A stretch of 64,000 nucleotides of DNA from Euhalothece natronophila Z-M001 (GCF_007904085.1 NZ_CP042326.1:3100001-3164000), one strand, 5' to 3'; shown: positions 49,104 to 59,605, counted from the stretch's first letter. The notes: a model not told the origin generated them from the letters alone. Program-made: numbers and translations.

Positions 49104-50822
49104 ATGAGTTATCGCATGGAACGGCAAGCCTACGCTGAAACCTTTGGCCCCACAACAGGCGATCGCGTGCGTTTGGCAGATACAGAATTATTTATTGAAG
49201 TAGAACAAGATTTTACCACCTACGGTGAGGAAGTCAAATTTGGCGGTGGAAAAGTCATTCGCGATGGGATGGGGCAATCTCCTATTTCCCGTGAAGATGG
49301 TGCAGTAGATGTTGTGATTACTAATGCTTTAATTCTTGATTGGTGGGGCATTATTAAAGCCGATGTGGGTATTAAAGACGGTCGCATTTTCAAGATTGGC
49401 AAAGCAGGGAATCCTTATATTCAGGATAATGTAGATATTATTATTGGCCCTAGTACCGAAGCGATTGCTGGGGAAGGGATGATTCTCACGGCTGGTGGGG
49501 TGGATAGTCATATTCATTTTATTTGTCCGCAATTAGTCGAAACCGCGATCGCGTCTGGAATTACTACCCTATTTGGCGGTGGAACTGGCCCCGCTACAGG
49601 AACTAATGCCACCACTTGTACCCCAGGATCATGGAATATTCAGATGATGTTAGAAGCAGCGGAAGCCTTTCCCGTGAATTTAGGTTTTTTAGGTAAAGGT
49701 AATAGCGCCCAACCGCAAGGGCTAGAGGAACAAGTCAGAGCAGGGGCAATGGGCTTCAAACTCCATGAAGACTGGGGAACGACTCCTGCAACCATTGATA
49801 CTTGTTTAAGTGTAGCTGATGATTATGATGTACAAGTGGCGATTCATACCGACACCCTCAACGAAGCAGGGTTTGTAGAAGATACGATTAATGCTTTTAA
49901 AAACCGTACCATTCACACTTACCATACTGAGGGAGCTGGCGGGGGTCATGCTCCTGATATTATCAAAGTTTGTGGATTAAGCAATGTTCTCCCCTCTTCT
50001 ACGAATCCCACTCGCCCTTATACCGTCAATACTTTAGAAGAACACCTCGATATGTTGATGGTGTGCCACCACCTTGATCGCAATATTCCTGAAGATGTTG
50101 CCTTTGCTGAATCACGGATTCGCCGAGAAACCATTGCTGCTGAAGATATTTTACATGATCTGGGAGCATTTAGCGCGATCGCGTCTGACTCTCAAGCCAT
50201 GGGGCGCGTAGGAGAAAATATTATTCGCACCTGGCAAACCGCCCATAAAATGAAAGTGCAACGAGGCTTACTTCCTTCTCCTGAGAATGCCAGCGAAACC
50301 CATGATAACTTTCGGGCAAAGCGGTATGTTGCCAAATATACAATCAATTCGGCAATTATGCACGGAATTGCTGATTATGTCGGCTCTATTGAAGAGGGAA
50401 AACTGGCTGACTTGTGTTTATGGAAACCCAGTTGCTTTGGCGTTAAACCTGAGATTGTCTTAAAAGGAGGCGCGATCGCGTATGCTCAAATGGGAGATGC
50501 TAATGCTAGTATTCCCACCCCACAACCGATCGAAATGCGTCCGATGTTTGGCAGTTATGGACGAGCCATTAATCGCACTTGTTTAACGTTTGTCTCCCAA
50601 GCAGGGATGGAAGCAAAGGTGGGAGAACAATTAGGCTTAGAAAAAACTGTAGTTCCCGTCTCTAATACCCGCAATATTGAAAAAGCAAATATGAAACTCA
50701 ATACAGCAACTCCCGAGATTGAAGTGGATGCTGAAACCTATGAAGTTAAAGCCGATGGTGAACTTTTAACCTGCGAACCAGCAACTAGCTTACCCATGGC
50801 GCAACGTTATTTCTTGTTTTAA
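49104..50822 (+). CDS. ureC: Urease subunit alpha
   Basis: The catalytic nickel subunit of urease, converting urea to ammonia and carbamate. Features are the N-terminal [20 protein letters not shown], the nickel ligands in [13 protein letters not shown], the carbamylated Lys in [26 protein letters not shown] and the flap Cys-His pair in [20 protein letters not shown]. Length (572) is full. ureA, ureB and accessory genes are not adjacent; dispersed urease genes are common in cyanobacteria. A rho-independent terminator follows the stop. Confidence 0.97.
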   Translation: MSYRMERQAYAETFGPTTGDRVRLADTELFIEVEQDFTTYGEEVKFGGGKVIRDGMGQSPISREDGAVDVVITNALILDWWGIIKADVGIKDGRIFKIGKAGNPYIQDNVDIIIGPSTEAIAGEGMILTAGGVDSHIHFICPQLVETAIASGITTLFGGGTGPATGTNATTCTPGSWNIQMMLEAAEAFPVNLGFLGKGNSAQPQGLEEQVRAGAMGFKLHEDWGTTPATIDTCLSVADDYDVQVAIHTDTLNEAGFVEDTINAFKNRTIHTYHTEGAGGGHAPDIIKVCGLSNVLPSSTNPTRPYTVNTLEEHLDMLMVCHHLDRNIPEDVAFAESRIRRETIAAEDILHDLGAFSAIASDSQAMGRVGENIIRTWQTAHKMKVQRGLLPSPENASETHDNFRAKRYVAKYTINSAIMHGIADYVGSIEEGKLADLCLWKPSCFGVKPEIVLKGGAIAYAQMGDANASIPTPQPIEMRPMFGSYGRAINRTCLTFVSQAGMEAKVGEQLGLEKTVVPVSNTRNIEKANMKLNTATPEIEVDAETYEVKADGELLTCEPATSLPMAQRYFLF

Positions 50823-50831
50823 GAAAAAATG

Positions 50832-50875
50832 AAAGGAGGCAACCTCTTTTTAGAGCTTGGTTAGGCCTCCTTTTT
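50832..50875 (+). terminator. Rho-independent terminator of ureC
   Basis: AAAGGAGGC pairs with GCCTCCTTT and AACC with GGTT inside; the stem is followed by a T-run ending the ureC transcript ten bases after its stop. Confidence 0.85.
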
Positions 50876-50895
50876 ACACCATTTGAAGAAAAAAC

Positions 50896-51357
50896 CTATT
50901 CTTCTTCTTCAACAATTAATGTGCCATACATACCTTCCTCGCGATGATTCCCAACACTGCAGTAGTATTCAAATTCACCAACTTGATCCGCAACAAATGA
51001 TACGGTGCTACATTCGTCATCCTCTCCAATTTGATCAGTAGCAGCATCAAATTCATCAACCACCCAGTCATGAGTCCCGCCGGTGACACAAAGGGTAACT
51101 TCTACCATAGAACCTTCTTGCACCACTAAATCAGGATTTTCTTCTTCTTCTCCGTCAATATAAAACTCTCTTCCTTCTGCGGTTAAGTCAAGGGTTGTTT
51201 CTTCTCCAACTTCATCTTCCTCAGGCATTTCTTCATCAGGCATATCATCAACTGGAGCATCCTGATCATTGATTTCAGGTTGACAAGCCATTAACCCAAC
51301 AATAGCCATTAAACCTAATAAACGTAATCCTGTTTTGATTGAGATAATATTTAACAT
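50896..51357 (-). CDS. Cupredoxin-like lipoprotein
   Basis: The signal LLGLMAIVGLMAC ends in a lipobox. A very acidic linker (about 30 residues) leads to a plastocyanin/azurin-type beta domain. Type 1 copper ligands are visible: His in GGTHDW, then Cys and His in YYCSVGNHREEGM, with Met at the end. An extra Cys pair (LCVTGG and DECSTV) could form a disulfide. It may be a periplasmic or outer-surface electron carrier or copper-binding protein; a partner is not evident. It converges with ureC. Confidence 0.75.
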   Translation of the reverse strand: MLNIISIKTGLRLLGLMAIVGLMACQPEINDQDAPVDDMPDEEMPEEDEVGEETTLDLTAEGREFYIDGEEEENPDLVVQEGSMVEVTLCVTGGTHDWVVDEFDAATDQIGEDDECSTVSFVADQVGEFEYYCSVGNHREEGMYGTLIVEEEE

Positions 51358-51394
51358 TTTAACTTCTCCTTAAATTAGATTAAGAAATTATAAA

Positions 51395-51512
51395 GCATTT
51401 TAGCAGAAGGGCTGAGAATCCTACGACTACAACTCGCGCGTTCCTTTGCGCCGTACGACGGCGCAGGGTCACTCGTCAATTTTAATTTAGTCGGTAGACG
51501 GGGCGTATAAAC
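51395..51512 (-). repeat. ~117-bp structured repeat, copy 2
   Basis: The minus strand matches 31566-31682. It contains the perfect 8-bp hairpin TGCGCCGT-CGT-ACGGCGCA. It ends next to a further 9-bp hairpin CATCTGGGG-AGA-CCCCAGATG at 51512-51532, which is absent from the other copy. Confidence 0.7.
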
Positions 51513-51572
51513 ATCTGGGGAGACCCCAGATGACAGCCCCTCATGAATCAGCCCAGTTGTGGTAAGATAAAT

Positions 51573-51671
51573 CAAGTAGGCCTTATATTCAAGAGCTAAT
51601 CGCCACCTACTAATTGATACAGAATTAATTTCTGAGAAACCTTCAACCGAGGGGCATCCGGTAGAAGTAAA
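51573..51671 (+). pseudogene. Probable tnpB C-terminal scrap
   Basis: A short plus-strand frame reads NRHLLIDTELISEKPSTEG then HPVEVK and a stop, similar in style to the variable C-terminal tails of IS605-type TnpB proteins. It leads directly into the right-end hairpin region. A stop lies just upstream, so the rest has been lost. Confidence 0.4.
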
Positions 51672-51689
51672 ATAAAGCTCCGACTCGTA

Positions 51690-51758
51690 TCCGAACCGAT
51701 AGGTGGAGTTGGTGAGAAGCCCCAACCACATCGAAAGATTGGTTGGGGAGTATGTCAC
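51690..51758 (+). ncRNA. Probable right end / guide-RNA 3' hairpin of an IS605-type element, copy C
   Basis: GTTGGTGAGAAG precedes a perfect 9-bp stem CCCCAACCA / TGGTTGGGG (51720-51748) with loop CATCGAAAGAT, followed by AGTATGTCAC. I recognise the layout GTGAGAAGCCCC...GGGGAGTATGTCA as the common right end of cyanobacterial tnpB elements, where the RNA scaffold ends. Whether it is still transcribed is unknown. Confidence 0.6.
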
Positions 51759-51835
51759 CTTAGGTTTGTGTAATTGGGCAGAAAAGAACCAGAAATTTTC
51801 GTATTTCCAATGGATTGCACGAAACAAAGGAGCAA

Positions 51836-52279
51836 TTACAAGAAATCCCCCTCCTGAAGGTTGGGGGTCCCTTGAATACAGTCTGGTTTGACTTGGGGAA
51901 ACACAAAGCTCCTCATCCTTTTCTTGAATCTAGGAAAACCAAATCCTCGATTCCACATCTTAACAAAAGCCTCTTCCAAGACCTTTATAGTTTGTTGGAG
52001 GACTTGAGATTGTGGAACTTTTAAGCGAGGAAACTTTTTCTTCGCTTGTCCTAAACTTTTACACTGGTTGGCATAAGTCGGTCTAGGAGCTTCAGCAGGA
52101 ATGATATACTCGGAATCAAGAGAGCAACGGTCAATTGGACATTTTCTAGAATTAACCCAGTCTTTACGCTCTCTCAAAGCATAGTTATAAACCGACTTAC
52201 AGACATCTAACCATTCATCAATGGTAGAAGCCTGCTGTTTATTGACTTTGAGCTTAAATTGGTAGTTGAGACTGAGCAT
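51836..52279 (-). pseudogene. tnpB: Truncated IS200/IS605-family tnpB (N-terminal third)
   Basis: It encodes the TnpB N-terminus: LSLNYQFKLKVNKQQASTID, VYNYALRERKDWVNS, GQAKKKFPRLKVPQSQVLQQ, VKMWNRGFGFPRFKKRMRSF and VFPQVK, then diverges and stops. The RuvC-like nuclease domain and zinc finger are gone. It points toward, and against, the plus-strand relic next to it, so two different elements or an inversion are involved. Confidence 0.85.
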
Positions 52280-52406
52280 TTTAAGAAACCCACCGTTGCT
52301 TTCTAAAGTCTAGCACCAGATGATTTAGGATGTCCTGTCGGAATGAAAGTTTGTTTGGTGACAATTCATCCCTCATTAACCTAGCGGTATAATGATTGCC
52401 TTCTTG

Positions 52407-53816
52407 TCACATTATCGGTAAAGGAAGATCAGCTTCGTCAACAGTGACTCGTTCTAAGTTTGCCCCTAATTGTCTTAATTTACCTTCTAAGTTATCATAG
52501 CCGCGATCGAGATGATGCAAGCCTTGAATGGTAGTTGTACCTTTTGCCGCTAGTCCAGCCACAACTAAAGCAGCAGAGGCTCGTAAGTCCGTTGCTACTA
52601 CTGGTGCACCCGTTAGCATTGAAACTCCCCGAATAATTGCCTGTTGCCCTTTTAAGCGAATATCAGCCCCCATTCGTTTTAATTCGGCAACATGACGGAG
52701 GCGGTTTTCAAAGACAGTTTCGGTGATGACACTATCCCCTTCACTAATCGCCAGTAAAGCCATTAACTGAGCTTGCATATCCGTGGGAAATCCTGGATAA
52801 GGTAAGGTTTCAATATCAGTTCCCTGAAGTGACCCTGGAATGACCCGCAAGCAATTTGGCTCTTCCATCAGGATTTTAACGCCCATCGCTCTCAGTTTTG
52901 CAATCACAGGGATTAAATGTTCTGGAATCACAGGCGATAAGGAAATTTCGGAGTGGGTAATTGCCCCGGCTACTAAAAAGGTTCCAGCTTCTATGCGATC
53001 AGGAATGATGGAATAATCCACACTATGAAGAGATTTAACACCAGAAATGGTAATCGTATTGGTACCAGCCCCTTGTACGTTTGCCCCCATGGCATTGCAG
53101 AAGTTGGCTAAATCTACCACTTCGGGTTCACGGGCAGCGTTTTCAATTTTGGTTTCTCCCTCAGCAAGGGTGGCTGCCATTAAAATGGTTTCTGTTGCGC
53201 CCACACTAGGATAATCTAAATAAATTTCTCCTCCCTGTAAGCGATTTTTATAACCCGGAATATCAGCATGAACAATGCCATGCTCGATTCTGACTTTTGC
53301 TCCCATGGCTTCTAAACCACGCACATGAAGGTCAACGGGACGAGCGCCGATGGCACAACCGCCTGGTAAAGGAACGCGAGCCACTCCTAAACGGGCTAAT
53401 AGGGGGCCAATGACGAAAAAACTGGCTCTGAGGCGAGAAACCAACTCATAAGGAGGTTTAGAAGTGGTAATCTCTTGGGTATCAAGGTCGAGGATATCTT
53501 TCTCGCGATGTAATTTGGGGCCAACGCTAGCTAATACGTCTCCCATATGGTTAATATCCACTAGGGAGGGGATATTTCGTAAACGACATTGACCTGAGCA
53601 AAGCAGAGTTCCAGCCATTATTGCTAACGCTGAGTTTTTAGCGCCACTAATAGTGACATTGCCCTGTAATTTACTTTCGCCAGATATTTTTAGTAGGGAA
53701 GGGGTTTGATTGTGGGTTGGTAAATTAATGATTCTATCCTCCAAGAAAACACACCACTGGTTATAGCTGAAAATTTGTTCTGATTGTATCGGATTCAGGG
53801 AAATTGTAGGTAACAA
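52407..53816 (-). CDS. murA: UDP-N-acetylglucosamine 1-carboxyvinyltransferase
   Basis: First committed step of peptidoglycan synthesis, the fosfomycin target. The fold shows [20 protein letters not shown], the catalytic Cys in [20 protein letters not shown], and [18 protein letters not shown]. The longest frame starts at a TTG without a ribosome binding site and has no ATG or GTG in the first 60 residues. A clear GGAGG lies eight bases before an ATT codon at 53729, which would give a 440-residue protein of normal length, so the start is uncertain and may be non-canonical. Confidence 0.9.
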   Translation of the reverse strand: MLPTISLNPIQSEQIFSYNQWCVFLEDRIINLPTHNQTPSLLKISGESKLQGNVTISGAKNSALAIMAGTLLCSGQCRLRNIPSLVDINHMGDVLASVGPKLHREKDILDLDTQEITTSKPPYELVSRLRASFFVIGPLLARLGVARVPLPGGCAIGARPVDLHVRGLEAMGAKVRIEHGIVHADIPGYKNRLQGGEIYLDYPSVGATETILMAATLAEGETKIENAAREPEVVDLANFCNAMGANVQGAGTNTITISGVKSLHSVDYSIIPDRIEAGTFLVAGAITHSEISLSPVIPEHLIPVIAKLRAMGVKILMEEPNCLRVIPGSLQGTDIETLPYPGFPTDMQAQLMALLAISEGDSVITETVFENRLRHVAELKRMGADIRLKGQQAIIRGVSMLTGAPVVATDLRASAALVVAGLAAKGTTTIQGLHHLDRGYDNLEGKLRQLGANLERVTVDEADLPLPIM

Positions 53817-53902
53817 ATTCTACTTTTTCCACGGGAGTTGATTTTTAGTCTAATTTCTAGGAAGCTAGATGTGGCAATTTAACAGACAGCAAGGATTATT
53901 AA

Positions 53903-54652
<750 letters not shown>

Positions 54653-54655
54653 GTT

Positions 54656-54899
54656 TTTTGTCCTTTGTTGTTTGTCCTTTGTTGTTTGTAAACCAATGAC
54701 TAATGACTAATGACCAATGACTAATGACTAATGACCAATGACTAATGACCAATGACTAATGACTAATGACCAATGACTAATGACCAATGACTAATGACTA
54801 ATGACCAATGACTAATGACCAATGACTAATGACTAATGACTAATGACTAATGACTAATGACTGATGACCAATGACTAATGACCAATGACTAATAACAAA
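54656..54899. repeat. Long CTTTG plus ATGACYA heptamer array
   Basis: Two GTCCTTTGTTGTTT units are followed by GTAAACCA and about 29 tandem heptamers of ATGACTA/ATGACCA, with one TGATGAC variant. The array fills the whole space between fabG and menD, so it is part of the menD leader. It is the largest of at least seven related arrays in this window. Confidence 0.9.
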
Positions 54900-54903
54900 T
54901 ATA

Positions 54904-56601
54904 ATGAATCTAGATTTTCGGAATGTGAATACGCTATGGAGTTCCGTGTTAGTGGAAACTCTCTTTCATTTGGGGGTAACCACAGCGGTAGTGTGTCCGG
55001 GTTCTCGTTCGGGGCCATTAACTACTGCTTTTGCAAAACATCCCGAAATTGAGACAATTCCGATTTTAGATGAACGATCAGCAGCGTTTTTTGCTTTAGG
55101 GAGAGGAAAAATAACAGGGATTCCTGTGGCGTTGGTTTGTACTTCAGGAACGGCTGGGGCAAATTTTTATCCTGCGGTGATCGAAGCTAGAGAAAGTGGC
55201 GTTCCCTTGTTAATTTTAACTGCGGATCGCCCCCCTGAGTTACGTCATTGTCACAGTGGACAAACGATTGATCAGCAGAAACTCTATGGTAATTATCCCA
55301 GCTGGTATGCGGAGTTAAGTCTCCCGAGTGAGGAGATGGATCAGTTACGATATTTGAGACAGACTGTGGTGCAAGCAGTGACGCGATCGCGCTTTCCTTT
55401 TTCGGCAGCGGTTCACCTGAATATTCCCTTTCGTGATCCCCTTGCTCCGATTCCAGAAACCATGAAGAGAACCTTAGCTGACTTTGACGGGTTTTTCTCC
55501 CATTTAGTTCCCCCTATCAACCCCACAATCCAACAGCCGTTACCTTGGGAAACATGGAAAAACAGCGATCGCGGAATTATTATTGCTGGCGTAGATCAGC
55601 CTCTCGATGCAGAAAAATACTGTCGCGCGATCGCGCATCTTTCTAATCTTTTGGGATGGGTGGTTTTAGCAGAAGGACTCTCTCCTGTTAGAAATTATGC
55701 CCATTTAGTTCCTAATTTAGTCTCTACTTATGACTTTATTTTGCGTAGTCGGGAAAGCGCAAACGCCCTCACCCCAGAGATGGTTATTCAAATTGGGGCA
55801 TTTCCTACCAGTAAAACCCTTCGCAGTTGGTTAAGTGAGATTTCCCCCCTCTCTTGGATCATTGAAACCGCAGGGGAAAATGTTGATCCGCTTCATCAAA
55901 AAACTATTCCCCTCCACCTCACCTTGTCTGATATTTTCCAAATTAATGCCACTTTTCCGCCTTTATCTAACTATCAACAAAAATGGCTTTCTTTAGAAGC
56001 CAACACGCGCCAAAGTATTGATAACAAACTTACCAAGACAGAAGAATTAATTGAACCGAAAATCCCTTGGTATTTATCTCAAATTCTTCCCCAAGAAACT
56101 CCCATTTTTATTGCGAATAGTCTTCCTGTGCGTGATGTAGAATGGTTTTGGCAACCGAATGAAAGACAAATCTATCCCTTATTTAATCGTGGGGCAAACG
56201 GCATTGATGGTACACTTTCTACGGCTTTAGGGATTGCCCATCAGGGAAAACCTGCTATTTGTTTAACAGGCGATTTAGCCCTTCTTCATGACACTAATGG
56301 CTTCTTACAGCGTCAACAATTACAGGGACATCTTACCATTATTTTAGTTAATAATAACGGCGGTGGCATTTTTGAAATGTTACCGATTTCAGAATTTCAA
56401 GAAGTTTTTGAAGAGTTTTTTACTACACCACAAAATCTAGACTTTTCTGCCTTATGTGCTACTTATGGGATTGAGTATCAATTAATTTCTAGTTGGGAAC
56501 AATTTCCCTCCCTATTAAGTGAGCTTCCAAAAAGCGGAATTAGAGTTTTAGAAATTAACAGCGATCGCGCTCAAAGTGCTCAATGGCGAAAAAAAACTTA
56601 A
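54904..56601 (+). CDS. menD: SEPHCHC synthase (menaquinone/phylloquinone pathway)
   Basis: A thiamine-diphosphate enzyme joining 2-oxoglutarate and isochorismate; cyanobacteria use it for phylloquinone. The N-terminal VCPGSRSGPLTTAFAKHPEI and ALGRGKITGIPVALVCTSGT form the substrate and cofactor sites. The C-terminal ANGIDGTLSTALGIAHQ and the diphosphate-binding GDLALLHDTNG and VNNNGGGIFEMLPI follow. Length 565. ATG starts four bases after the heptamer array; only ACAAATATA lies before it, so no ribosome binding site is seen. Confidence 0.95.
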   Translation: MNLDFRNVNTLWSSVLVETLFHLGVTTAVVCPGSRSGPLTTAFAKHPEIETIPILDERSAAFFALGRGKITGIPVALVCTSGTAGANFYPAVIEARESGVPLLILTADRPPELRHCHSGQTIDQQKLYGNYPSWYAELSLPSEEMDQLRYLRQTVVQAVTRSRFPFSAAVHLNIPFRDPLAPIPETMKRTLADFDGFFSHLVPPINPTIQQPLPWETWKNSDRGIIIAGVDQPLDAEKYCRAIAHLSNLLGWVVLAEGLSPVRNYAHLVPNLVSTYDFILRSRESANALTPEMVIQIGAFPTSKTLRSWLSEISPLSWIIETAGENVDPLHQKTIPLHLTLSDIFQINATFPPLSNYQQKWLSLEANTRQSIDNKLTKTEELIEPKIPWYLSQILPQETPIFIANSLPVRDVEWFWQPNERQIYPLFNRGANGIDGTLSTALGIAHQGKPAICLTGDLALLHDTNGFLQRQQLQGHLTIILVNNNGGGIFEMLPISEFQEVFEEFFTTPQNLDFSALCATYGIEYQLISSWEQFPSLLSELPKSGIRVLEINSDRAQSAQWRKKT

Positions 56602-56611
56602 TGGCAGAACT

Positions 56612-57361
56612 CTAAACACGTTGCGGTAAACCATTCCTTAAGTAATCTAAATTTAAAAAGTAAACTGTAAAAATAATGACAAATAAATAATTAATTGCTA
56701 CTATTATCAAGCTAGAAATAACTGATATTATAAAACTGATAATAGGTAAATTATTTAATACAACAGAAATAAATCCGATAGGAACTGTAATAAATAACAC
56801 CAAAATTACTAAAGAAACCCCCAAAATTAATAACCGACCAAAGACTTTCCAAAATTGACCTTTGACTAAGTTTCGACTATAGTTAAAGGCATCTAATTGA
56901 CAATTGCGAAGCGCGATCGCCTCAGTAAAGAAAGCAAAAATAACACCCAAGTAAATTCCGGGTATGAGAAAAAATAAAGATCCGAGAAAAACCATTATGA
57001 AAAATAAAATTCCCGTGAGTAAAGCTATCAATACTTTAGAAGAAACTTTTTTTAAAGTAAAAATAGCCTGACTGCTTTCTTGCATAATACTTTTTTCGGT
57101 GAGGATATGAATAGCTAAATTAATAATAATGCCAATCAGCATAGCCACAATAAAAAAAGGAATGATAAATGGAGAATCAAATCCTCCCTGTGGATCAGGA
57201 TCAGGCACAAATTGTTCAATAATAGCTATAGGTAAATTTAAAATCAATAAAAACCATAATAAATTATTCTTTTGCTCCAAAAAAATATTCCATCCTATTT
57301 CAAAATTATCACTAATATCAAGATAGCTATTTTTGAGTCTTTCGAGTTTTTGCTGTGACAT
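56612..57361 (-). CDS. Multi-pass membrane protein of unknown role (DUF975/GDPD-membrane-like)
   Basis: About 249 residues with five or six hydrophobic helices (LLWFLLILNLPIAIIEQF, IIPFFIVAMLIGIIINLAIH, VLIALLTGILFFIMVFLGSL, LLILGVSLVILVLFITV). The central FLIPGIYLGVIFAFFTEAIA and ALRNCQLDAFNYSRNLVKGQ are typical of the YciC/DUF975-type membrane domain. ATG at 57361 (MSQQKLERLKNSYLDI) is preferred over the upstream one. Function unknown. Confidence 0.65.
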   Translation of the reverse strand: MSQQKLERLKNSYLDISDNFEIGWNIFLEQKNNLLWFLLILNLPIAIIEQFVPDPDPQGGFDSPFIIPFFIVAMLIGIIINLAIHILTEKSIMQESSQAIFTLKKVSSKVLIALLTGILFFIMVFLGSLFFLIPGIYLGVIFAFFTEAIALRNCQLDAFNYSRNLVKGQFWKVFGRLLILGVSLVILVLFITVPIGFISVVLNNLPIISFIISVISSLIIVAINYLFVIIFTVYFLNLDYLRNGLPQRV

Positions 57362-57448
57362 AACTAAAGAATAAAAAAATACTTGCACAATACTCATTCA
57401 TTAATATAATATTATCAGGAATCAACTAGGATAATTCATAAAGAATAG

Positions 57449-58600
57449 ATGAAACTTGTTTGCAGCCAAAGCGACCTCAAAACTAACCTTTCTCTCGTCA
57501 GTCGCGCTGTTCCCTCACGCCCGACTCATCCTGTTTTAGGGAATGTTCTCTTTCAAACCAACGCCGAAACCCAACGCATCACCCTCACCGCATTTGACTT
57601 GAGTTTAGGGCTACAAACGAGTTTTCCTGCCCAAGTCAGTGATAATCATACCTTTACTCTACCCGCTAAACTTCTCAGTGATATTGTTAGCCGTCTCCCA
57701 GAAGGAGAAATTACCTTGTTGGGAATGGAAGAGGAAGAAGAAGACAATGACAGTTTTAGTGCGACTCTTATTTCCGCATCAGGGCGATTTCGGCTTCGGG
57801 GGATGAATGCCGACGAATATCCTAACTTACCTGAAATTAACACAGAAGAAGCCTTACAAGTGCCTGTAGAAGCCCTCATTGATGGCTTAAGTTCCACGCT
57901 ATTTGCTGCTAGTACCGAAGAAGCAAAACAAGTTTTAACTGGGGTTCATTTAACACGCAAAGAAGACAGTCTCGAATTTGCTGCCACCGATGGACACCGT
58001 CTCGCAGTGCTAGAAACCACCCAAGAAGGAATTGAAGGGGCAAGCGAAGGCTTTGCTGTCACTATTCCTGCACGGGCGTTACGAGAATTGGAACGGATGA
58101 TTAAAACCCAAAAAGAAGATGCAGTGGTAACAATGAACTGCGATGAAGTGCAAGTTGCCTTTGAACTAGACTCCCAACGCTTGACTACTCGCAAATTAGA
58201 AGGGAATTATCCTGCTTATAATCAGTTGCTTCCCAATCAATTTTCTCGCCAACTTTCCTTGGAACGAAAACGCCTCTTAAATAGTCTTGAATTAGTAGCG
58301 GTTTTAGCCGACCAGCAAAATAACGTGGTTAAATTTAGCATTGATAGTGAAAACCAACAATTATCGTTATCTGTAGATGCTAAAGAAGTGGGTAGCGCCC
58401 AAGAATCAATATCAGCAGAAGTAACAGGAGATAGCATTGATATTGCTTTTAATGTTAAATACTTAATGGATGGACTCAAAGCCTTTAAGGGAAATGAAAT
58501 CCAGATGCAGCTTAATGAAGCAAGCCAGCCAATTATTTTTACTCCCTTAGGAGGCTTAAAAATGACTTATTTAGTAATGCCAGTACAATTGCGAGATTAA
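57449..58600 (+). CDS. dnaN: DNA polymerase III beta subunit (sliding clamp)
   Basis: The ring-shaped processivity factor of replication. Three repeated domains are visible, starting MKLVCSQSDLKTNLSLVSRA, ALQVPVEALIDGLSSTLFAA and RQLSLERKRLLNSLELVAVL. It ends ITFTPLGGLKMTYLVMPV-like IIFTPLGGLKMTYLVMPVQL. Length 383. dnaA is not adjacent, so this is not an obvious origin region; dnaN away from dnaA is usual in cyanobacteria. It ends four bases before the next gene. Confidence 0.97.
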   Translation: MKLVCSQSDLKTNLSLVSRAVPSRPTHPVLGNVLFQTNAETQRITLTAFDLSLGLQTSFPAQVSDNHTFTLPAKLLSDIVSRLPEGEITLLGMEEEEEDNDSFSATLISASGRFRLRGMNADEYPNLPEINTEEALQVPVEALIDGLSSTLFAASTEEAKQVLTGVHLTRKEDSLEFAATDGHRLAVLETTQEGIEGASEGFAVTIPARALRELERMIKTQKEDAVVTMNCDEVQVAFELDSQRLTTRKLEGNYPAYNQLLPNQFSRQLSLERKRLLNSLELVAVLADQQNNVVKFSIDSENQQLSLSVDAKEVGSAQESISAEVTGDSIDIAFNVKYLMDGLKAFKGNEIQMQLNEASQPIIFTPLGGLKMTYLVMPVQLRD

Positions 58601-58604
58601 AACT

Positions 58605-59255
58605 ATGAAAATACATAAAACAGCCCTCATTATTCTTCTTGCTTTCGTCGGTTTAGCTGGTGCAGGTGCTTATTATTTTTGGAGACAATTTACAGCAGTT
58701 CCTGATTGGTACACAGCAGAAATGAATCTCCAATCAGAGACCACCTATAATAATAGTGAAGACACTAAAGGAGATGAACAGAAACCTGAAGAGAATTTTT
58801 CATCTTCTTCGGACTCTGGTGAAAGCCCTTCCAAACAACAAGAATTAGATCAAATTATTAATCGCGAATTATCCAATAATCAAAGAATTCAACCTTTTTT
58901 AAAAGCCAGCCAAGGAGTTCGCACTAAAGTTGAAAACAATCAGTTAGAAATTGGCACAGTTATTCAACCGAGTGCGATTTCTAAAGATGAACTAGAAGGT
59001 TCTGAAAAGAATATATTAGAACGAGCAATGGATTCTTTTCCCCGATTCAATCAGCAGCAAGTGTATGTGGGACTTAGTGGTAATTTTGAAGTTGATGCTA
59101 ATGGAGAATTAATCTTAGATGAAAACACAAAAGTTCGCATTGGTAATATGCACCTTTCTTTAGCAGAAGCCTCTCGCCGCTTAGGGGTTAATCCTGAAAT
59201 GGTACAACAAAAATTACAAGAGAATATCCAGCACTTGGAATTAGAACAACAGTAG
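58605..59255 (+). CDS. Single-pass membrane protein, cyanobacterial, unknown function
   Basis: An N-terminal membrane segment (ALIILLAFVGLAGAGAYYFW) is followed by PDWYTAEM, a Ser/Glu-rich linker and a C-terminal domain with VRTKVENNQLEIGTVIQPSA, RFNQQQVYVGLSGNFEVDAN and VRIGNMHLSLAEASRRLGVN. I do not recognise a named family. It follows dnaN by four bases and is probably translated from the same message. Confidence 0.65.
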   Translation: MKIHKTALIILLAFVGLAGAGAYYFWRQFTAVPDWYTAEMNLQSETTYNNSEDTKGDEQKPEENFSSSSDSGESPSKQQELDQIINRELSNNQRIQPFLKASQGVRTKVENNQLEIGTVIQPSAISKDELEGSEKNILERAMDSFPRFNQQQVYVGLSGNFEVDANGELILDENTKVRIGNMHLSLAEASRRLGVNPEMVQQKLQENIQHLELEQQ

Positions 59256-59321
59256 GCTATCACGACAAAACCGCCACTTCCTGATAAATTAAGGATTGTT
59301 ATTGTTGCAGGAGTTGTTCTT

Positions 59322-59573
59322 ATGCCTCGCACCCCAGATGAGTATGCCGTATATTTGTTTTTAAGCAGTGGTCATCGTGAGGAAGTGCGTTTTCCCACAA
59401 TTCAGGATTTTCAGAAATGGTACAAGGGAGAATTAAAGCCTAATGGGGAGTCTAATGAGTTTATTACTGTTCCCATTAAGAATATTCAGGGAGAATACAT
59501 GGTGGTACGCCCTTCTAGTATTATTGCAATTCGCGTAGAACCTTTATTTGCAGGGAGTGTAGAACGGTTTTAA
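59322..59573 (+). CDS. Small conserved cyanobacterial protein
   Basis: An 83-residue protein reading MPRTPDEYAVYLFLSSGHRE, EVRFPTIQDFQKWYKGEL and EYMVVRPSSIIAIRVEPLFA. This type occurs in many cyanobacteria; no function is known to me. It is soluble, with a mixed alpha/beta pattern. It follows the membrane protein gene at a distance of 66 bases. Confidence 0.7.
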   Translation: MPRTPDEYAVYLFLSSGHREEVRFPTIQDFQKWYKGELKPNGESNEFITVPIKNIQGEYMVVRPSSIIAIRVEPLFAGSVERF

Positions 59574-59583
59574 AGAAAAAAAT

Positions 59584-59605
59584 GGGATGAGGCAAACCTC
59601 ACCCC
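59584..59605 (-). terminator. Terminator of hsp20
   Basis: On the minus strand GGGGTGAGG-TTTG-CCTCATCCC forms a 9-bp stem with one mismatch, followed by a run of seven T, about 25 bases after the hsp20 stop. In the plus direction it has no T-run. Confidence 0.8.

Noticed and set aside
49104-50822. ureC without ureAB considered as a broken urease operon
   Set aside because: Urease genes are commonly dispersed in cyanobacteria, and ureC has its own terminator and full length.
51375-51827. Minus-strand 150-residue open frame considered as a gene
   Set aside because: It runs through the ~117-bp repeat and two perfect hairpins, has no recognisable domain or ribosome binding site, and its sequence is explained by transposon ends.
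54694-54895. Heptamer array considered as a CRISPR array
   Set aside because: Units are 7 bp in tandem without spacers, and no cas genes are present.
57449-58600. dnaN considered as a sign of the replication origin
   Set aside because: There is no dnaA, no cluster of DnaA boxes that I can see, and dnaN is usually unlinked from the origin in cyanobacteria.
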